From the NCBI GenBank assembly GCA_000023185.1, contig CP001622.1, positions 868,001-932,000 of the forward strand: a DNA stretch of 64,000 nucleotides, read 5' to 3'. A program made the position numbers and the translations under genes. Source of the stretch: Rhizobium leguminosarum bv. trifolii WSM1325 (GTDB lineage Bacteria > Pseudomonadota > Alphaproteobacteria > Rhizobiales > Rhizobiaceae). Below the pieces are notes generated by a model. That model did no database searches, had not been told where the DNA came from, and was given only the letters and a program-made list of their open reading frames with translations. Shown one piece after another: positions 32,917 to 41,663 of this stretch (within the stretch, counting starts at the first letter, position 1; every line of letters begins with the position of its first letter).

Positions 32917-33909
32917 TTATTTCATAAGTTTGCCAATCGCTTCGATCTCGTTCGTCCATATGCCCGCCGCATAGTTCGGCGGCAGCCGCGCCAGTTGCGC
33001 GGGGTCGTCGATGCCGGTGGAAAAATCATTGCCGCGATAGGGGCCGAGCACGAAGACGTCGGTCCCGGCATCCTGCATCCGGTTGAGAAAACGATCCGGC
33101 CAGCCCCAGAGCCACGGCGCGATATTGATCGGCACCAGCATCATCGCATGTTTGCATTCGTCCGGCAGCAGGCCGGTCCAGCCATAGCCGATATAGCCGG
33201 TGAGGCAGCTCTTCAGGCTCTTGCGCGAGGCAGTCTTGATATCGGGTGCCATCCGGCGCACGACGTCGATCGGCTCGTCGCCGCCATAGACGATGATCTC
33301 CGCCCGTCGTGCGGGGGAAAGCCCGTTGAGCACGGCGGCGAGCTTTTCGCCCTCGGAAGGATCGCGGCTCTTGACGTTGATGAGGAAGCGCCGATCCGGA
33401 AAGGTCGACAGCACCTCGGCAAGCGTCGGCATCATCCCGATGCCCCGGCCGCGAAAGGGAAAGGTCTTGCCGCCATCGGCGGTATAGCCATAGCCGATGT
33501 CGAGCCTCTTCATGTCAGCCATCGAATGCTCGCGGGTGACGCCATGCCCGTCGGTGCGGCAGTCGAGCGTCCAGTCGTGAAAAACCGCAAACTGCCCGTC
33601 CGTCGTCGGATGTATGTCGATCTCGACGATATCGGCGCCCGCCGCAAAGCCTGCCTGCATCGACGGAATGGTGTTTTCCAGATAATCGTGATTCGGCGGC
33701 AGCATGCGGCTCGCCGTACAGGTGTCGTTCTTGAGATCGGTTTCGTCGAACCGTTGGGCGATGCCGCGATGGGCGAGCAGCACCGGCTTTCCCGGCCGAT
33801 GTTCGGCGAGCAGGCTGGTATTGTTGAGGTAGACGCCCGCCGCGGCGATCGCGATTGCCGCCGCACAAAAGAAAAACTTCCTGCCCAATGCCGATCCCCC
33901 TGGTTGCAT
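32917..33909 (-). CDS. Glycerophosphodiester phosphodiesterase family protein, exported or membrane-anchored
   Basis: The 330-residue protein has an N-terminal hydrophobic segment (KFFFCAAAIAIAAAGVYL), a signal peptide or anchor. The GDPD barrel follows with VLLAHRGIAQRF, GADIVEIDIHPTTDGQFAVFHDWTLD (catalytic Glu/Asp and His) and later FLINVKSRDP. It would cleave glycerophosphodiesters to glycerol 3-phosphate and an alcohol in the periplasm. The AHRG insertion DETDLKNDTCTASRM between first strand and Glu is longer than in GlpQ. ATG 33909 is chosen; a start 23 codons upstream overlaps the divergent hydrolase region. Confidence 0.86.
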   Translation of the reverse strand: MQPGGSALGRKFFFCAAAIAIAAAGVYLNNTSLLAEHRPGKPVLLAHRGIAQRFDETDLKNDTCTASRMLPPNHDYLENTIPSMQAGFAAGADIVEIDIHPTTDGQFAVFHDWTLDCRTDGHGVTREHSMADMKRLDIGYGYTADGGKTFPFRGRGIGMMPTLAEVLSTFPDRRFLINVKSRDPSEGEKLAAVLNGLSPARRAEIIVYGGDEPIDVVRRMAPDIKTASRKSLKSCLTGYIGYGWTGLLPDECKHAMMLVPINIAPWLWGWPDRFLNRMQDAGTDVFVLGPYRGNDFSTGIDDPAQLARLPPNYAAGIWTNEIEAIGKLMK

Positions 33910-33977
33910 CGCAAGGGCTAGAAAACGATTCTGGTTGTTCTTGGGCTGTTTTCCGGCTTTTCTATGCTGCGGCAACA

Positions 33978-34823
33978 ATGAGTCTGATCACTATGGAAGT
34001 TGACGACGACGAACTCATCCATTTCGAAGCGCATGGCGCCGCGCCGTTGCCGCCGGCGGCAGTCGACGGTCATGTCGCGCATGACGGCGCCCGTATCTGG
34101 TATGCGAGCTATGGCGCCGGCCCGCCCGTCATTCTGCTGCATGGCGGCCTCGGCCACAGCGGCAACTGGGGCTATCAGGTCCCGGCACTGTTACGCCGTG
34201 GCCGCCGCGTCGTGCTTGTCGACAGCCGCGGCCATGGAAGAAGCACCCGAGATTCCCGTCCCTATAGCTATGAGTTGATGGCTGCCGATGTGCTTGCCGT
34301 CATGGACGAACTGCATCTCGACAAGGCGGCCATTATCGGCTGGAGCGACGGCGCCTGCATCGCTTTGATCCTCGCCATGACGGCGCCGTCGCGGGTCGAG
34401 GGCGTCTTCTTCTTCGCCTGCAACATGGATCCGAGCGGCACGCGGGAATTCGTCCCGACCCCGGTCATCGACCGATGCTTCGGCCGGCACGCCAAGGACT
34501 ATGGCGCATTGTCCACCACGCCGGATGATTTCAACCCATTCGTCGAGGCGGTCAGCCTGATGATGCGAACGGAGCCGAATTATCAGGCTTCCGACTTGGG
34601 CCTGATCCGCGTGCCTGTCGCAATCGTGCTTGGCGAGCACGACGAATTCATCAAGCTCGACCATGCCGAATATCTTGCCCGCAGCATTCCGAACGCTGAG
34701 ATGATCTATCTGACAGGCGTCAGCCATTTCGCGCCGCTGCAGCGACCGGGTGAGTTTAATGTCGCTGTGGTCAACTTCCTGGATGACATCGGCACACGAA
34801 AAAATGAAGACTTGCGGCGTTGA
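33978..34823 (+). CDS. Alpha/beta hydrolase
   Basis: This 281-residue alpha/beta-hydrolase has an oxyanion HG (VILLHGGLGHSGNW), the RGHGRS turn, the nucleophile elbow GWSDGA, and an acid and His in VLGEHDEF and GVSHFAPL. The nucleophile position thus reads G-W-S-D-G, as in many esterases and dehalogenase-like hydrolases. The substrate is not predictable. Neither ATG 33978 nor ATG 33993 has a good ribosome-binding site, so the start is uncertain. It is divergent from the glycerophosphodiesterase, with only 68 bp between. Confidence 0.88.
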   Translation: MSLITMEVDDDELIHFEAHGAAPLPPAAVDGHVAHDGARIWYASYGAGPPVILLHGGLGHSGNWGYQVPALLRRGRRVVLVDSRGHGRSTRDSRPYSYELMAADVLAVMDELHLDKAAIIGWSDGACIALILAMTAPSRVEGVFFFACNMDPSGTREFVPTPVIDRCFGRHAKDYGALSTTPDDFNPFVEAVSLMMRTEPNYQASDLGLIRVPVAIVLGEHDEFIKLDHAEYLARSIPNAEMIYLTGVSHFAPLQRPGEFNVAVVNFLDDIGTRKNEDLRR

Positions 34824-35038
34824 GCCGCGGCAGGGCAATTTCCTAAGAATTCGGTAACTTTTTCGGAACGGCAAACGTAGGGTCCTGTGGGAAGGATTCG
34901 TTTTGTCGTTCGCTCACGGAAACCTTCGAGCCGCCGCCCGCTCATGTGATTTCCTATGCATGGGTAGGTTGCGCGGCCGATGGCGTGTGCTCGATCCGCG
35001 GCTCCCCCGCATGTCTTGAGAAGGCCCAGGGAGCAGGA

Positions 35039-36397
35039 ATGATCAGTATCGATATTGAAGAGCGAGTTTCGATCGCGCAAAAATCGCTGAGCGACGCTAT
35101 GAGTTTTCAGGCCTCGGGCGATTTCGAAAGCGCCGAGAAAGCCTATGTCCGAGTCCTCCACAAGGACTATCGCACGATAGATATCCTACCGCTGCTGGCG
35201 AGTGTCGTCGCAAAGAGAGGTGATGCAGAAACCGCTCTCTACTACTGGAACAAGCTGCTCGGTCTCAATCCCGGCCATCTCGTCGCCCTGATGGAAAAAG
35301 GTGCGCTGCTGCGTCAGCTCGGCCGGTCGGCGGAAGCGGTCGGCTGCTATGAGATGGCACGTGGCCTGTCACCCGAAAATCCTCTCGTGCGGAACAACCT
35401 CGCTGTCGCATTGGCCGATTCCGGCCGGCAGCCGGAGGCGCTGGCCGAATTCCGTCATGTTCTGCGGTTGCAGCCGGACAATATCAATGCCTGGCATCAG
35501 ATAAGACGGATCTCCTCGTTGATCGTGCCCTTCTGGCACATCGCCATGATGAACGACACTCGACGCAACGATGCTTTTGAAGCGGCAATCCGCCGTGCCA
35601 TAGAGCTGCGCGGAGCGGATGCGCAGATCCTCGATATCGGCGCGGGCAGCGGTCTGCTGTCGATGATGGCGGCGCGCGCTGGCGCCACCAATATCGCGAC
35701 CTGTGAGAGTGTGCCGGCCATAGCGCAGACGGCGGAGAGGATCATCGCCGCCAATGGTTATCGCGAACAGATCGACATCTTCGAAAAGTCCTCGACCGAA
35801 CTTTCTGTCGGCAGAGAGATGAAAGCCCGCGCGGACATCCTGATTTCCGAGATTCTTTCGAGCGATCTCCTTGCCGAAGGCGTGCTGAAAACCTTCGAGG
35901 ACGCCCACGCCCGCCTGGTCCGCGAGGACGCGATCGTCATTCCACGCGCCGCCTCCGCCATCGGCTGCCTGGTTGCCAGCGAAACGCTCTCCAACTATGC
36001 CCATGTGGGCGAGGTCTCCGGCTTCGACATGTCGCAGTTCAATGCGCTCGCCCCTTTGCGCCTACCCGTTCACGGCACGATGACCGAGTGGACCAGGCTT
36101 TCGGACGATTTCGAGATCGCTGCCGTGGATCTCACCGCCCGCAAACATTCTGCAGCGCTGCGTAAGATATCGGTGCCGGTGCAGGCAAACGGCTCCGCCG
36201 TCGGGGTCGTCCAGTGGATGAAGGTCGATCTGATCGAGGGTGTGGTTTTCGATAACCACCCCGACGGCTATCATGATGGAGGTTGGCTCCAGGTTCTTCA
36301 CACTTTCCCACAGCCGGTCGACGTCCATGCAGGTACCTCACTGGACATGCTGGTTGGCCACGACGGAACGAGCCTGCTGATGACGCCTATCGCCTGA
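35039..36397 (+). CDS. TPR-containing protein arginine N-methyltransferase-like protein
   Basis: The 452-residue protein has N-terminal tetratricopeptide repeats (about 15-150, for example GDAETALYYWNKLLGLNPGH and GRSAEAVGCYEMARGLSPEN). A class I methyltransferase of the PRMT type follows. The SAM motif is LDIGAGSGLLSMMAARAGA (about 198-216). The double-Glu loop SEILSSDLLAE has E271 and E280, nine apart as in eukaryotic PRMTs. It is preceded by HIAMMNDTRRNDAFEAAI, the PRMT N-terminal helix pattern. The TPR-PRMT order and C-terminal GGWLQVLHTF recall PRMT9/PRMT7. It probably methylates arginine on a protein partner held by the TPRs; the substrate is unknown. ATG 35039 follows GGGAG. Confidence 0.85.
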   Translation: MISIDIEERVSIAQKSLSDAMSFQASGDFESAEKAYVRVLHKDYRTIDILPLLASVVAKRGDAETALYYWNKLLGLNPGHLVALMEKGALLRQLGRSAEAVGCYEMARGLSPENPLVRNNLAVALADSGRQPEALAEFRHVLRLQPDNINAWHQIRRISSLIVPFWHIAMMNDTRRNDAFEAAIRRAIELRGADAQILDIGAGSGLLSMMAARAGATNIATCESVPAIAQTAERIIAANGYREQIDIFEKSSTELSVGREMKARADILISEILSSDLLAEGVLKTFEDAHARLVREDAIVIPRAASAIGCLVASETLSNYAHVGEVSGFDMSQFNALAPLRLPVHGTMTEWTRLSDDFEIAAVDLTARKHSAALRKISVPVQANGSAVGVVQWMKVDLIEGVVFDNHPDGYHDGGWLQVLHTFPQPVDVHAGTSLDMLVGHDGTSLLMTPIA

Positions 36398-36594
36398 GCA
36401 ACGGCCTTCTGTCGCAGACACGGAAGGTCAGCATGGCCGTCTTGAGGAAAGGCGGCCATGCTCGTTACTGTCCGAGTGTTTTCGACCAACGTCACGACGA
36501 AGACGAGCTTGCGCAGTGGTCGATTCCAGTGCATTCGCCAGTCCCTTCGTCCCGCCCTCTGGCCTCGCGCCCATTTCCCGCTATCTCTCGTTTC

Positions 36595-37605
36595 ATGAGA
36601 CCTGATGCGCTGCTTTATCCCGCCCCGGAGGGGCTCTATTGCCCGGAAGGCGGCTTTTATGTCGATCCGGTGCGGCCCGTCGAGCAGGCGCTCGTCACTC
36701 ATGGCCATTCGGATCATGCCCGCCCGGGCCATGTGAACGTGCTTGCCACCCGCCAGACGCTCGACATCATGCGCTTGCGTTACGGCGACGGTTTCTGCGC
36801 CAGCGAACAGGCTGCCGCCTTCGGCGAGGAGCTGCTGGTCAACGGCGTCAAGGTGAGCTTTCATCCGGCCGGCCATGTGCTCGGCTCCGCCCAGATCGCC
36901 ATCGAGAAGAACGGCACCCGGATCGTCGTTTCCGGCGACTACAAGCGCCGCCCCGACCCGACCTGCGCCGCCTATGTGCCGGTTCCCTGCGATGTCTTCA
37001 TCACCGAGGCGACCTTCGGCCTGCCGGTCTTCCATCATCCCGATCCGATGGAGGAGATCGGCAAGCTCTTGGCATCGCTGCGGCAATTTCCCGAGCGCAC
37101 CCATCTGGTCGGCGCCTATGCGCTCGGCAAGGCTCAGCGCGTCATCCGGCTGCTGCGCGATGCCGGCTATGCCGAACCGATCTATATCCATGGCGCCATG
37201 GAAAAACTCTGCGACTATTACATCGAGCAGGGCATCGATCTCGGCGAGCTGCTGCCGGCGACGATCGAAAGCCGCGACAAGTCCGCCTTCAAGGGGGCGG
37301 TCGTCATCGGCCCGTCCTCGGCCTTCGCCGACCGCTGGGCCAGGCGCTTCAACGAGCCGCTGCCGGCCTTCGCCTCCGGCTGGATGATGGTGCGCCAGCG
37401 CGCCAAACAGCACGGCGTCGAACTGCCGCTCGTCATCTCCGATCATTGCGACTGGCCGGAACTGACCGAAACGATCCGGGAACTGCACCCGGCCGAGGTC
37501 TGGGTGACGCATGGCCGCGAGGAAGCCCTGGTGCGCTGGTGCCAATTGCAGGGCATCAAGGCGAAGCCGCTGCATCTGGTCGGTTATGAGGATGAGGGGG
37601 ATTGA
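36595..37605 (+). CDS. Ligase-associated DNA exonuclease (metallo-beta-lactamase/beta-CASP fold)
   Basis: This 336-residue protein of the metallo-beta-lactamase fold has the metal-binding HGHSDH (36-41), then FHPAGHVLGSAQI, VVSGDYKRRPDP and the C-terminal DHCDWPEL and VWVTHGREE. These match the exonuclease family found beside bacterial ATP-dependent DNA ligases. It is expected to trim DNA ends in a repair pathway with the ligase gene 262 bp downstream. The start at ATG 36595 (MRPDALLYPAPEGLYC) fits homologs; an in-frame extension overlaps the PRMT-like gene. Confidence 0.92.
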   Translation: MRPDALLYPAPEGLYCPEGGFYVDPVRPVEQALVTHGHSDHARPGHVNVLATRQTLDIMRLRYGDGFCASEQAAAFGEELLVNGVKVSFHPAGHVLGSAQIAIEKNGTRIVVSGDYKRRPDPTCAAYVPVPCDVFITEATFGLPVFHHPDPMEEIGKLLASLRQFPERTHLVGAYALGKAQRVIRLLRDAGYAEPIYIHGAMEKLCDYYIEQGIDLGELLPATIESRDKSAFKGAVVIGPSSAFADRWARRFNEPLPAFASGWMMVRQRAKQHGVELPLVISDHCDWPELTETIRELHPAEVWVTHGREEALVRWCQLQGIKAKPLHLVGYEDEGD

Positions 37606-37638
37606 GCGTGGAGCTTGTCGCTGAAAACCCCGCCCCAA

Positions 37639-37661
37639 CCCCTCCCCACAAGGGGGAGGGG
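37639..37661 (+). terminator. Strong GC hairpin after the exonuclease gene
   Basis: CCCCTCCCC (37639-37647) pairs perfectly with GGGGAGGGG (37653-37661) around ACAAG, followed by CTTTCG. It lies 33 bp past the stop codon. It may be a terminator or a repeat-family hairpin. Confidence 0.5.
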
Positions 37662-37692
37662 CTTTCGTGCCGCGCCCGCCGCATTTCTCACA

Positions 37693-37828
37693 CCCTCATT
37701 CCTGTGCTTGTCACAGGAATCCAGCCACCGCGCGTCGGCGCGGTGAAAGACTCATGCGACGTAAAAGGATCTCCCGCGTCCAAGGACTTGGACGCGCTGG
37801 ATTCCTGTGACAAGCACGGGAATGAGGG
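37693..37828 (+). repeat. Inverted repeat with 33-bp arms and nested hairpin
   Basis: The arms 37693-37725 (CCCTCATTCCTGTGCTTGTC...) and 37796-37828 are reverse complements with one mismatch. Inside, CGCGTCCAAG (37775-37784) and CTTGGACGCG (37787-37796) form a second perfect 10-bp hairpin. This structured element fills the gap before the DNA ligase gene. Confidence 0.85.
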
Positions 37829-37867
37829 AGTACCCGTTGGGCCTCTTCACGCCAGTGGGAGGCGCCC

Positions 37868-39493
37868 ATGAAAGCCTTCGCCGACCTCCTCGACCGCCTG
37901 GTGCTGACCCCCAGCCGCAACGGCAAGCTGAAGCTGCTGACCGACTATTTCCGCGACACGCCGGATCCGGACCGCGGCTACGGCCTTGCCGCCATCGCCG
38001 GCACGCTGGAGGTGCGCAACGTCAAGCCCGCCATGCTGCGCGAGCTGGTGCTGGAGCGCATGGACGAGGTGCTGTTTCGCTATTCCTACGACTATGTCGG
38101 CGATCTTGCCGAAACCATCTCGCTCGTCTGGGACAATGAGAGGGATATCGACCGCTCGGCCCTTGCTCAGCCGCGTCTCGGCGAGGTCGTCACCGGCATG
38201 AATGCGCTCGGCCGCACTGAAGTGCGCAGCTACGTTCGCGATCTTCTCGACCGGCTGGATTCGTCCGGCCGTTTCGCTTTCATCAAGCTTGCCACCGGCG
38301 CCATGCGCATCGGCGTTTCCGCCCGCCTTGCCAAGCAGGCGCTGGCCGATCTCGGCGATAAGGACGTCGCCGAGATCGAAACCCTCTGGCATGGCCTGCA
38401 GCCGCCCTATGAGACGCTGTTCGAATGGCTGGCGGATGGCGGCGAAAAACCGGTGCTGGCCACACCGGCGATCTTTCACTCCGTCATGCTCGCCAATGCG
38501 GTGGAGGAGGGGGATCTGACCAGTCTCGATCCGGTGAACTACGCCGCCGAATGGAAGTGGGACGGTATCCGCGTCCAGCTCTCCCGCTCCGGCGACAGGC
38601 GCAAGATCTATTCCCGCTCCGGCGACGACATATCAGGCGCCTTTCCCGATATTCTCGACGCGATCAATTTTTCCGGCGTCGTCGACGGCGAGCTGCTGGT
38701 CGGCGGCACCGCGCGCTCCAACAGCCCGACCCGCACCTTCTCCGACCTGCAGCAGCGCCTGAACCGCAAGACGGTGACGGCAAAGATGCTTGGCGATTAC
38801 CCCGCTTTCATCCGCACCTATGACCTGCTCTTCGATGGCGACGACGATGTCCGCGGCCGCACCTATGTCGATCGCCGCGATCGGCTGACCGAGATCATCG
38901 ACCGCGCCCCTCATGACCGTTTCGATCTCTCGCCGCTCGTGCCGTTCTCGTCGTGGGAAGAGCTCGATACTCTGCGCGCCGCGCCGCCCGATCCGGTCAT
39001 CGAAGGCGTGATGATCAAGCGCCGCGACAGTATCTACCAGGCCGGCCGCATGAAGGGCCCCTGGTTCAAGTGGAAGCGCAACCCCTACAACGTCGATGCG
39101 GTGCTGATGTATGCCCAGCGCGGCCACGGCAAGCGCTCCAGCTACTATTCCGATTTCACCTTCGGCGTCTGGGCCGATGACGAGGACGGCGAACAGCTGG
39201 TGCCCGTCGGCAAGGCCTATTTTGGCTTCACCGATGCCGAGCTCGAGGTGCTCGACAAATTCGTGCGCAACAATACCACCGAGCGTTTCGGCCCGGTGCG
39301 CGCCGTGCGCGCCGACAAGGATTTCGGCTTCGTCGTCGAAGTGGCCTTCGAAGGCATCAACCGCTCGACCCGGCACAAATCGGGGGTCGCCATGCGCTTC
39401 CCCCGCATCGCCCGCCTTCGCCCCGACAAGCCCTCCTACGAGGCCGACCGGCTGCGCACGCTGATCGCCATGATCGAGGCCAAGCCGGCATGA
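37868..39493 (+). CDS. ATP-dependent DNA ligase (bacterial ligase/exonuclease-associated type)
   Basis: The 541-residue protein has an N-terminal ligase helical domain. The nucleotidyltransferase domain has the adenylated Lys230 in EWKWDGIRVQ, IYSRSGDDISGAFPDI, VDGELLVG, EGVMIKRR and PWFKWKR, and an OB-fold end with VRAVRADKDFGFVVEVAFEGI. It seals nicks with ATP, in addition to the essential NAD-dependent LigA expected elsewhere. Its context with the exonuclease at 36595 is conserved in proteobacteria, often with an Lhr-like helicase and a metallophosphoesterase, which are absent here. No KU or polymerase domain is fused, so it is not LigD. Confidence 0.94.
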   Translation: MKAFADLLDRLVLTPSRNGKLKLLTDYFRDTPDPDRGYGLAAIAGTLEVRNVKPAMLRELVLERMDEVLFRYSYDYVGDLAETISLVWDNERDIDRSALAQPRLGEVVTGMNALGRTEVRSYVRDLLDRLDSSGRFAFIKLATGAMRIGVSARLAKQALADLGDKDVAEIETLWHGLQPPYETLFEWLADGGEKPVLATPAIFHSVMLANAVEEGDLTSLDPVNYAAEWKWDGIRVQLSRSGDRRKIYSRSGDDISGAFPDILDAINFSGVVDGELLVGGTARSNSPTRTFSDLQQRLNRKTVTAKMLGDYPAFIRTYDLLFDGDDDVRGRTYVDRRDRLTEIIDRAPHDRFDLSPLVPFSSWEELDTLRAAPPDPVIEGVMIKRRDSIYQAGRMKGPWFKWKRNPYNVDAVLMYAQRGHGKRSSYYSDFTFGVWADDEDGEQLVPVGKAYFGFTDAELEVLDKFVRNNTTERFGPVRAVRADKDFGFVVEVAFEGINRSTRHKSGVAMRFPRIARLRPDKPSYEADRLRTLIAMIEAKPA

Positions 39494-39605
39494 AGTTGCA
39501 AGCCCTGCGCAAAATGACGCAGGGCAATATTTTCAACAGCATGTGTATTGGCGGCAACGATCTTCCGGTGCAGATTCTGCATGCCGGGAAAATGATGGGT
39601 GCGTT

Positions 39606-40526
39606 ATGAGCTCGCTTGAACAAAATTCTTTTTTCCATCAACGCCGTGCCGTACTGGCGGGTCTTGCCGGTGCACTTGTCCTGCCGCGCATGGCGGCAGC
39701 TTTCGATGTCCCGGACGAGCCGCGCCTTGCCAAGCACGACTACGCCAAGGTCCGCCACCATTTCCGCACCAAGCTGCTGCAGAAGGGCCCGGCGCCCGAC
39801 AAATACGAACTGCTGAATGCGCCTGCCGATGCCGACAAGATCTTCTACCGCTCCGGTTACGGCGAACTGGAACTGGCGGCCTGGGTCTCGAAATACAAGC
39901 GCGAGCGCGCTGCCAAGCCTGCCGTGCTCTTCCTGCACGGCGGCAATGCCATGGGCATCGGCCACTGGCAGCTGATGAAACCCTATATGGATGCCGGTTA
40001 TGTCGTGATGATGCCGTCGTTGCGCGGCGAAAACGGCCAGATGGGCAATTTCTCCGGCTTCTACGACGAGGTCGACGACGTGCTCGCCGCCACCGAGCGC
40101 CTGGCGCATCTGCCGGGTGTCGATCCCGAACGGCTGTTCATCGCCGGCCACAGCATCGGCGGCACGCTGACCATGCTGACGGCGATGACCACTCACAAAT
40201 TCCGCGCCGCCGCACCGATTTCAGGCAACCCCGATGCCTTCCGCTTCTTCAACCGCTATCCGCAGGATATTCGCTTCGACGACAGCAATAAGCATGAATT
40301 CGAGGTGCGTTCGGCCCTGTGTTACGCTCATAGCTTCAAATGTCCGATCCGCGTCGTCCACGGCACGGAGGAGCCGCATTTCAACGACCGCGCCGATCTG
40401 CTGGCCCGCCGCGCCCGCGCCGCCGGCGTCCATATCGAGACCGAAACCATCGCCGGCAATCACACCTCGGCGCTGCCGGCCGAGATCGAACAGAGCATCC
40501 GCTTCTTCCACGGGGTGGCGGCCTGA
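39606..40526 (+). CDS. Exported alpha/beta hydrolase (prolyl-oligopeptidase/dienelactone hydrolase-like)
   Basis: The 306-residue protein starts with QRRAVLAGLAGALVLPRMAAA, a twin-arginine-like signal peptide. The hydrolase core follows: VLFLHGGNAMGIGHW, SLRGENGQMGNF, nucleophile IAGHSIGGTLTM, FKCPIRVVHGTEEP and GNHTSALP with the catalytic His. It is likely a periplasmic esterase or peptidase; the substrate is unknown. ATG 39606 is chosen at the signal peptide. It ends 46 bp before a small conserved gene paired with a nucleotidyltransferase. Confidence 0.87.
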   Translation: MSSLEQNSFFHQRRAVLAGLAGALVLPRMAAAFDVPDEPRLAKHDYAKVRHHFRTKLLQKGPAPDKYELLNAPADADKIFYRSGYGELELAAWVSKYKRERAAKPAVLFLHGGNAMGIGHWQLMKPYMDAGYVVMMPSLRGENGQMGNFSGFYDEVDDVLAATERLAHLPGVDPERLFIAGHSIGGTLTMLTAMTTHKFRAAAPISGNPDAFRFFNRYPQDIRFDDSNKHEFEVRSALCYAHSFKCPIRVVHGTEEPHFNDRADLLARRARAAGVHIETETIAGNHTSALPAEIEQSIRFFHGVAA

Positions 40527-40572
40527 ATTCCAGCCGCTTCAAATTGAGGGCTATTGGCCCTATATTGTGGGA

Positions 40573-40809
40573 ATGACGACGAACGCAGAGAGCATGCCAG
40601 AAAGCATGATTGTGCCGAACGACTTCCCCGAGCTGAAATCGCTCGCCTGGAATCGCGATCCCGCGCGCGCCATGCCTGCCAGCGAGGCCTTCGCGCTTTA
40701 TGAACGCAACTGGCGTTTCGTCGATACCGGCAGGCTGACCGAGCGGGAGGCGCAACTGATCCGCGAGCTGGCCGCCACCCATGGCAACGGCGTCCTGCTC
40801 GTTTCCTGA
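40573..40809 (+). CDS. Small conserved protein, partner of the AbiEii-like nucleotidyltransferase
   Basis: This 78-residue protein ends ALYERNWRFVDTGRLTEREAQLIRELAATHGNGVLLVS, a compact helical segment. From memory, small proteins with this AWNRDPA...ALYERNWR...VDxxxLTxxE pattern occur directly upstream of nucleotidyltransferase genes like the one at 40865. It is not a winged-helix AbiEi antitoxin. The pair, spaced 55 bp, may form a toxin-antitoxin-like module; this is inference. ATG 40573 is used. Confidence 0.72.
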   Translation: MTTNAESMPESMIVPNDFPELKSLAWNRDPARAMPASEAFALYERNWRFVDTGRLTEREAQLIRELAATHGNGVLLVS

Positions 40810-40864
40810 TTTTCCGTTTCTTTATCCTTCGCGTTTAGGCTTGGGCGGAAATCGAGTGGCCACC

Positions 40865-41563
40865 ATGGAATTCAGACGTCCGGAACATCGCACCATCGCC
40901 GCGGCTCTTCAGTTGATGGAGGCTGATTTTCTTCTGGCCAACAAGTGTTGGTTTGCCGGCGGAACCGCCATAGTCATGCATCTCGACGAATACCGACTGT
41001 CGCTCGATGTCGATTTTCTCTGTGCGGATGGCGAGGGATATCGCGTCTTGCGCATGGCGGCGGTCGAAAGCGGAGTAGGGGCGTTTTTCGCAAAGCCGGT
41101 AGCCGCGCTCCGGGATATCAGGACAGATCAGTATGGAATACGCACGGCTCTTACCCTTGAAGGGCAGCCGATTCGCTTTGAAATCGTGCGTGAGGCCCGG
41201 ATTGCTCTTGAAGGCACCCTCGATCCACAGCTGAACATTCCCATGCTGTCGCTGCCGGATATGTTCGCTGAAAAACTGCTCGCTAATGCTGACCGCTGCC
41301 AGGACAGGGCTGTCGCCTACCGTGATGCTATCGATCTCGGCATGCTTCTCACCCGCTACGTGGAAATTCCCGCTGTCGCTGTTCTCAAGGCGACGGAAGC
41401 TTATGGGCAAGACATTGAGCGCAAGATCGGCTGGGTCCTCGCCAGACTTGAGGACGAGACTGAATTGAGACATGCCGCAAGCGTTCTGCAGATGGACGGT
41501 GACGTTGCCGCACAGGCGATCGCTGCGCTTCGCGGCGAAGCCCGGCGACTCTGGTCGTCTTAG
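40865..41563 (+). CDS. AbiEii/AbiGii-family nucleotidyltransferase (type IV toxin-like)
   Basis: The 232-residue protein has the nucleotidyltransferase core WFAGGTAIVMHLDEYRLSLDVDFLC: GGTA at 32-35 and the metal-binding Asp48 and Asp50. A helical part follows with LPDMFAEKLLANADRCQDRAVAYRDAIDLGML, the conserved Lys/Asp-Asp block of AbiEii toxins. AbiEii enzymes transfer nucleotides to cellular RNA and arrest growth, often to block phage, and are paired with an AbiEi antitoxin. Here the upstream gene encodes a 78-residue protein instead, so the partner is atypical. AT-richer stretches suggest it may be mobile. Confidence 0.86.
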   Translation: MEFRRPEHRTIAAALQLMEADFLLANKCWFAGGTAIVMHLDEYRLSLDVDFLCADGEGYRVLRMAAVESGVGAFFAKPVAALRDIRTDQYGIRTALTLEGQPIRFEIVREARIALEGTLDPQLNIPMLSLPDMFAEKLLANADRCQDRAVAYRDAIDLGMLLTRYVEIPAVAVLKATEAYGQDIERKIGWVLARLEDETELRHAASVLQMDGDVAAQAIAALRGEARRLWSS

Positions 41564-41663
41564 CCCGCAGCTTTCCCACCCCAACGCCAGCCTCGCGCCA
41601 GCCGCAGATGCCATCGTCCCGGCAGATATCGCTGTCTTGCCGATCGTTGATAAGGGTGGTTCC

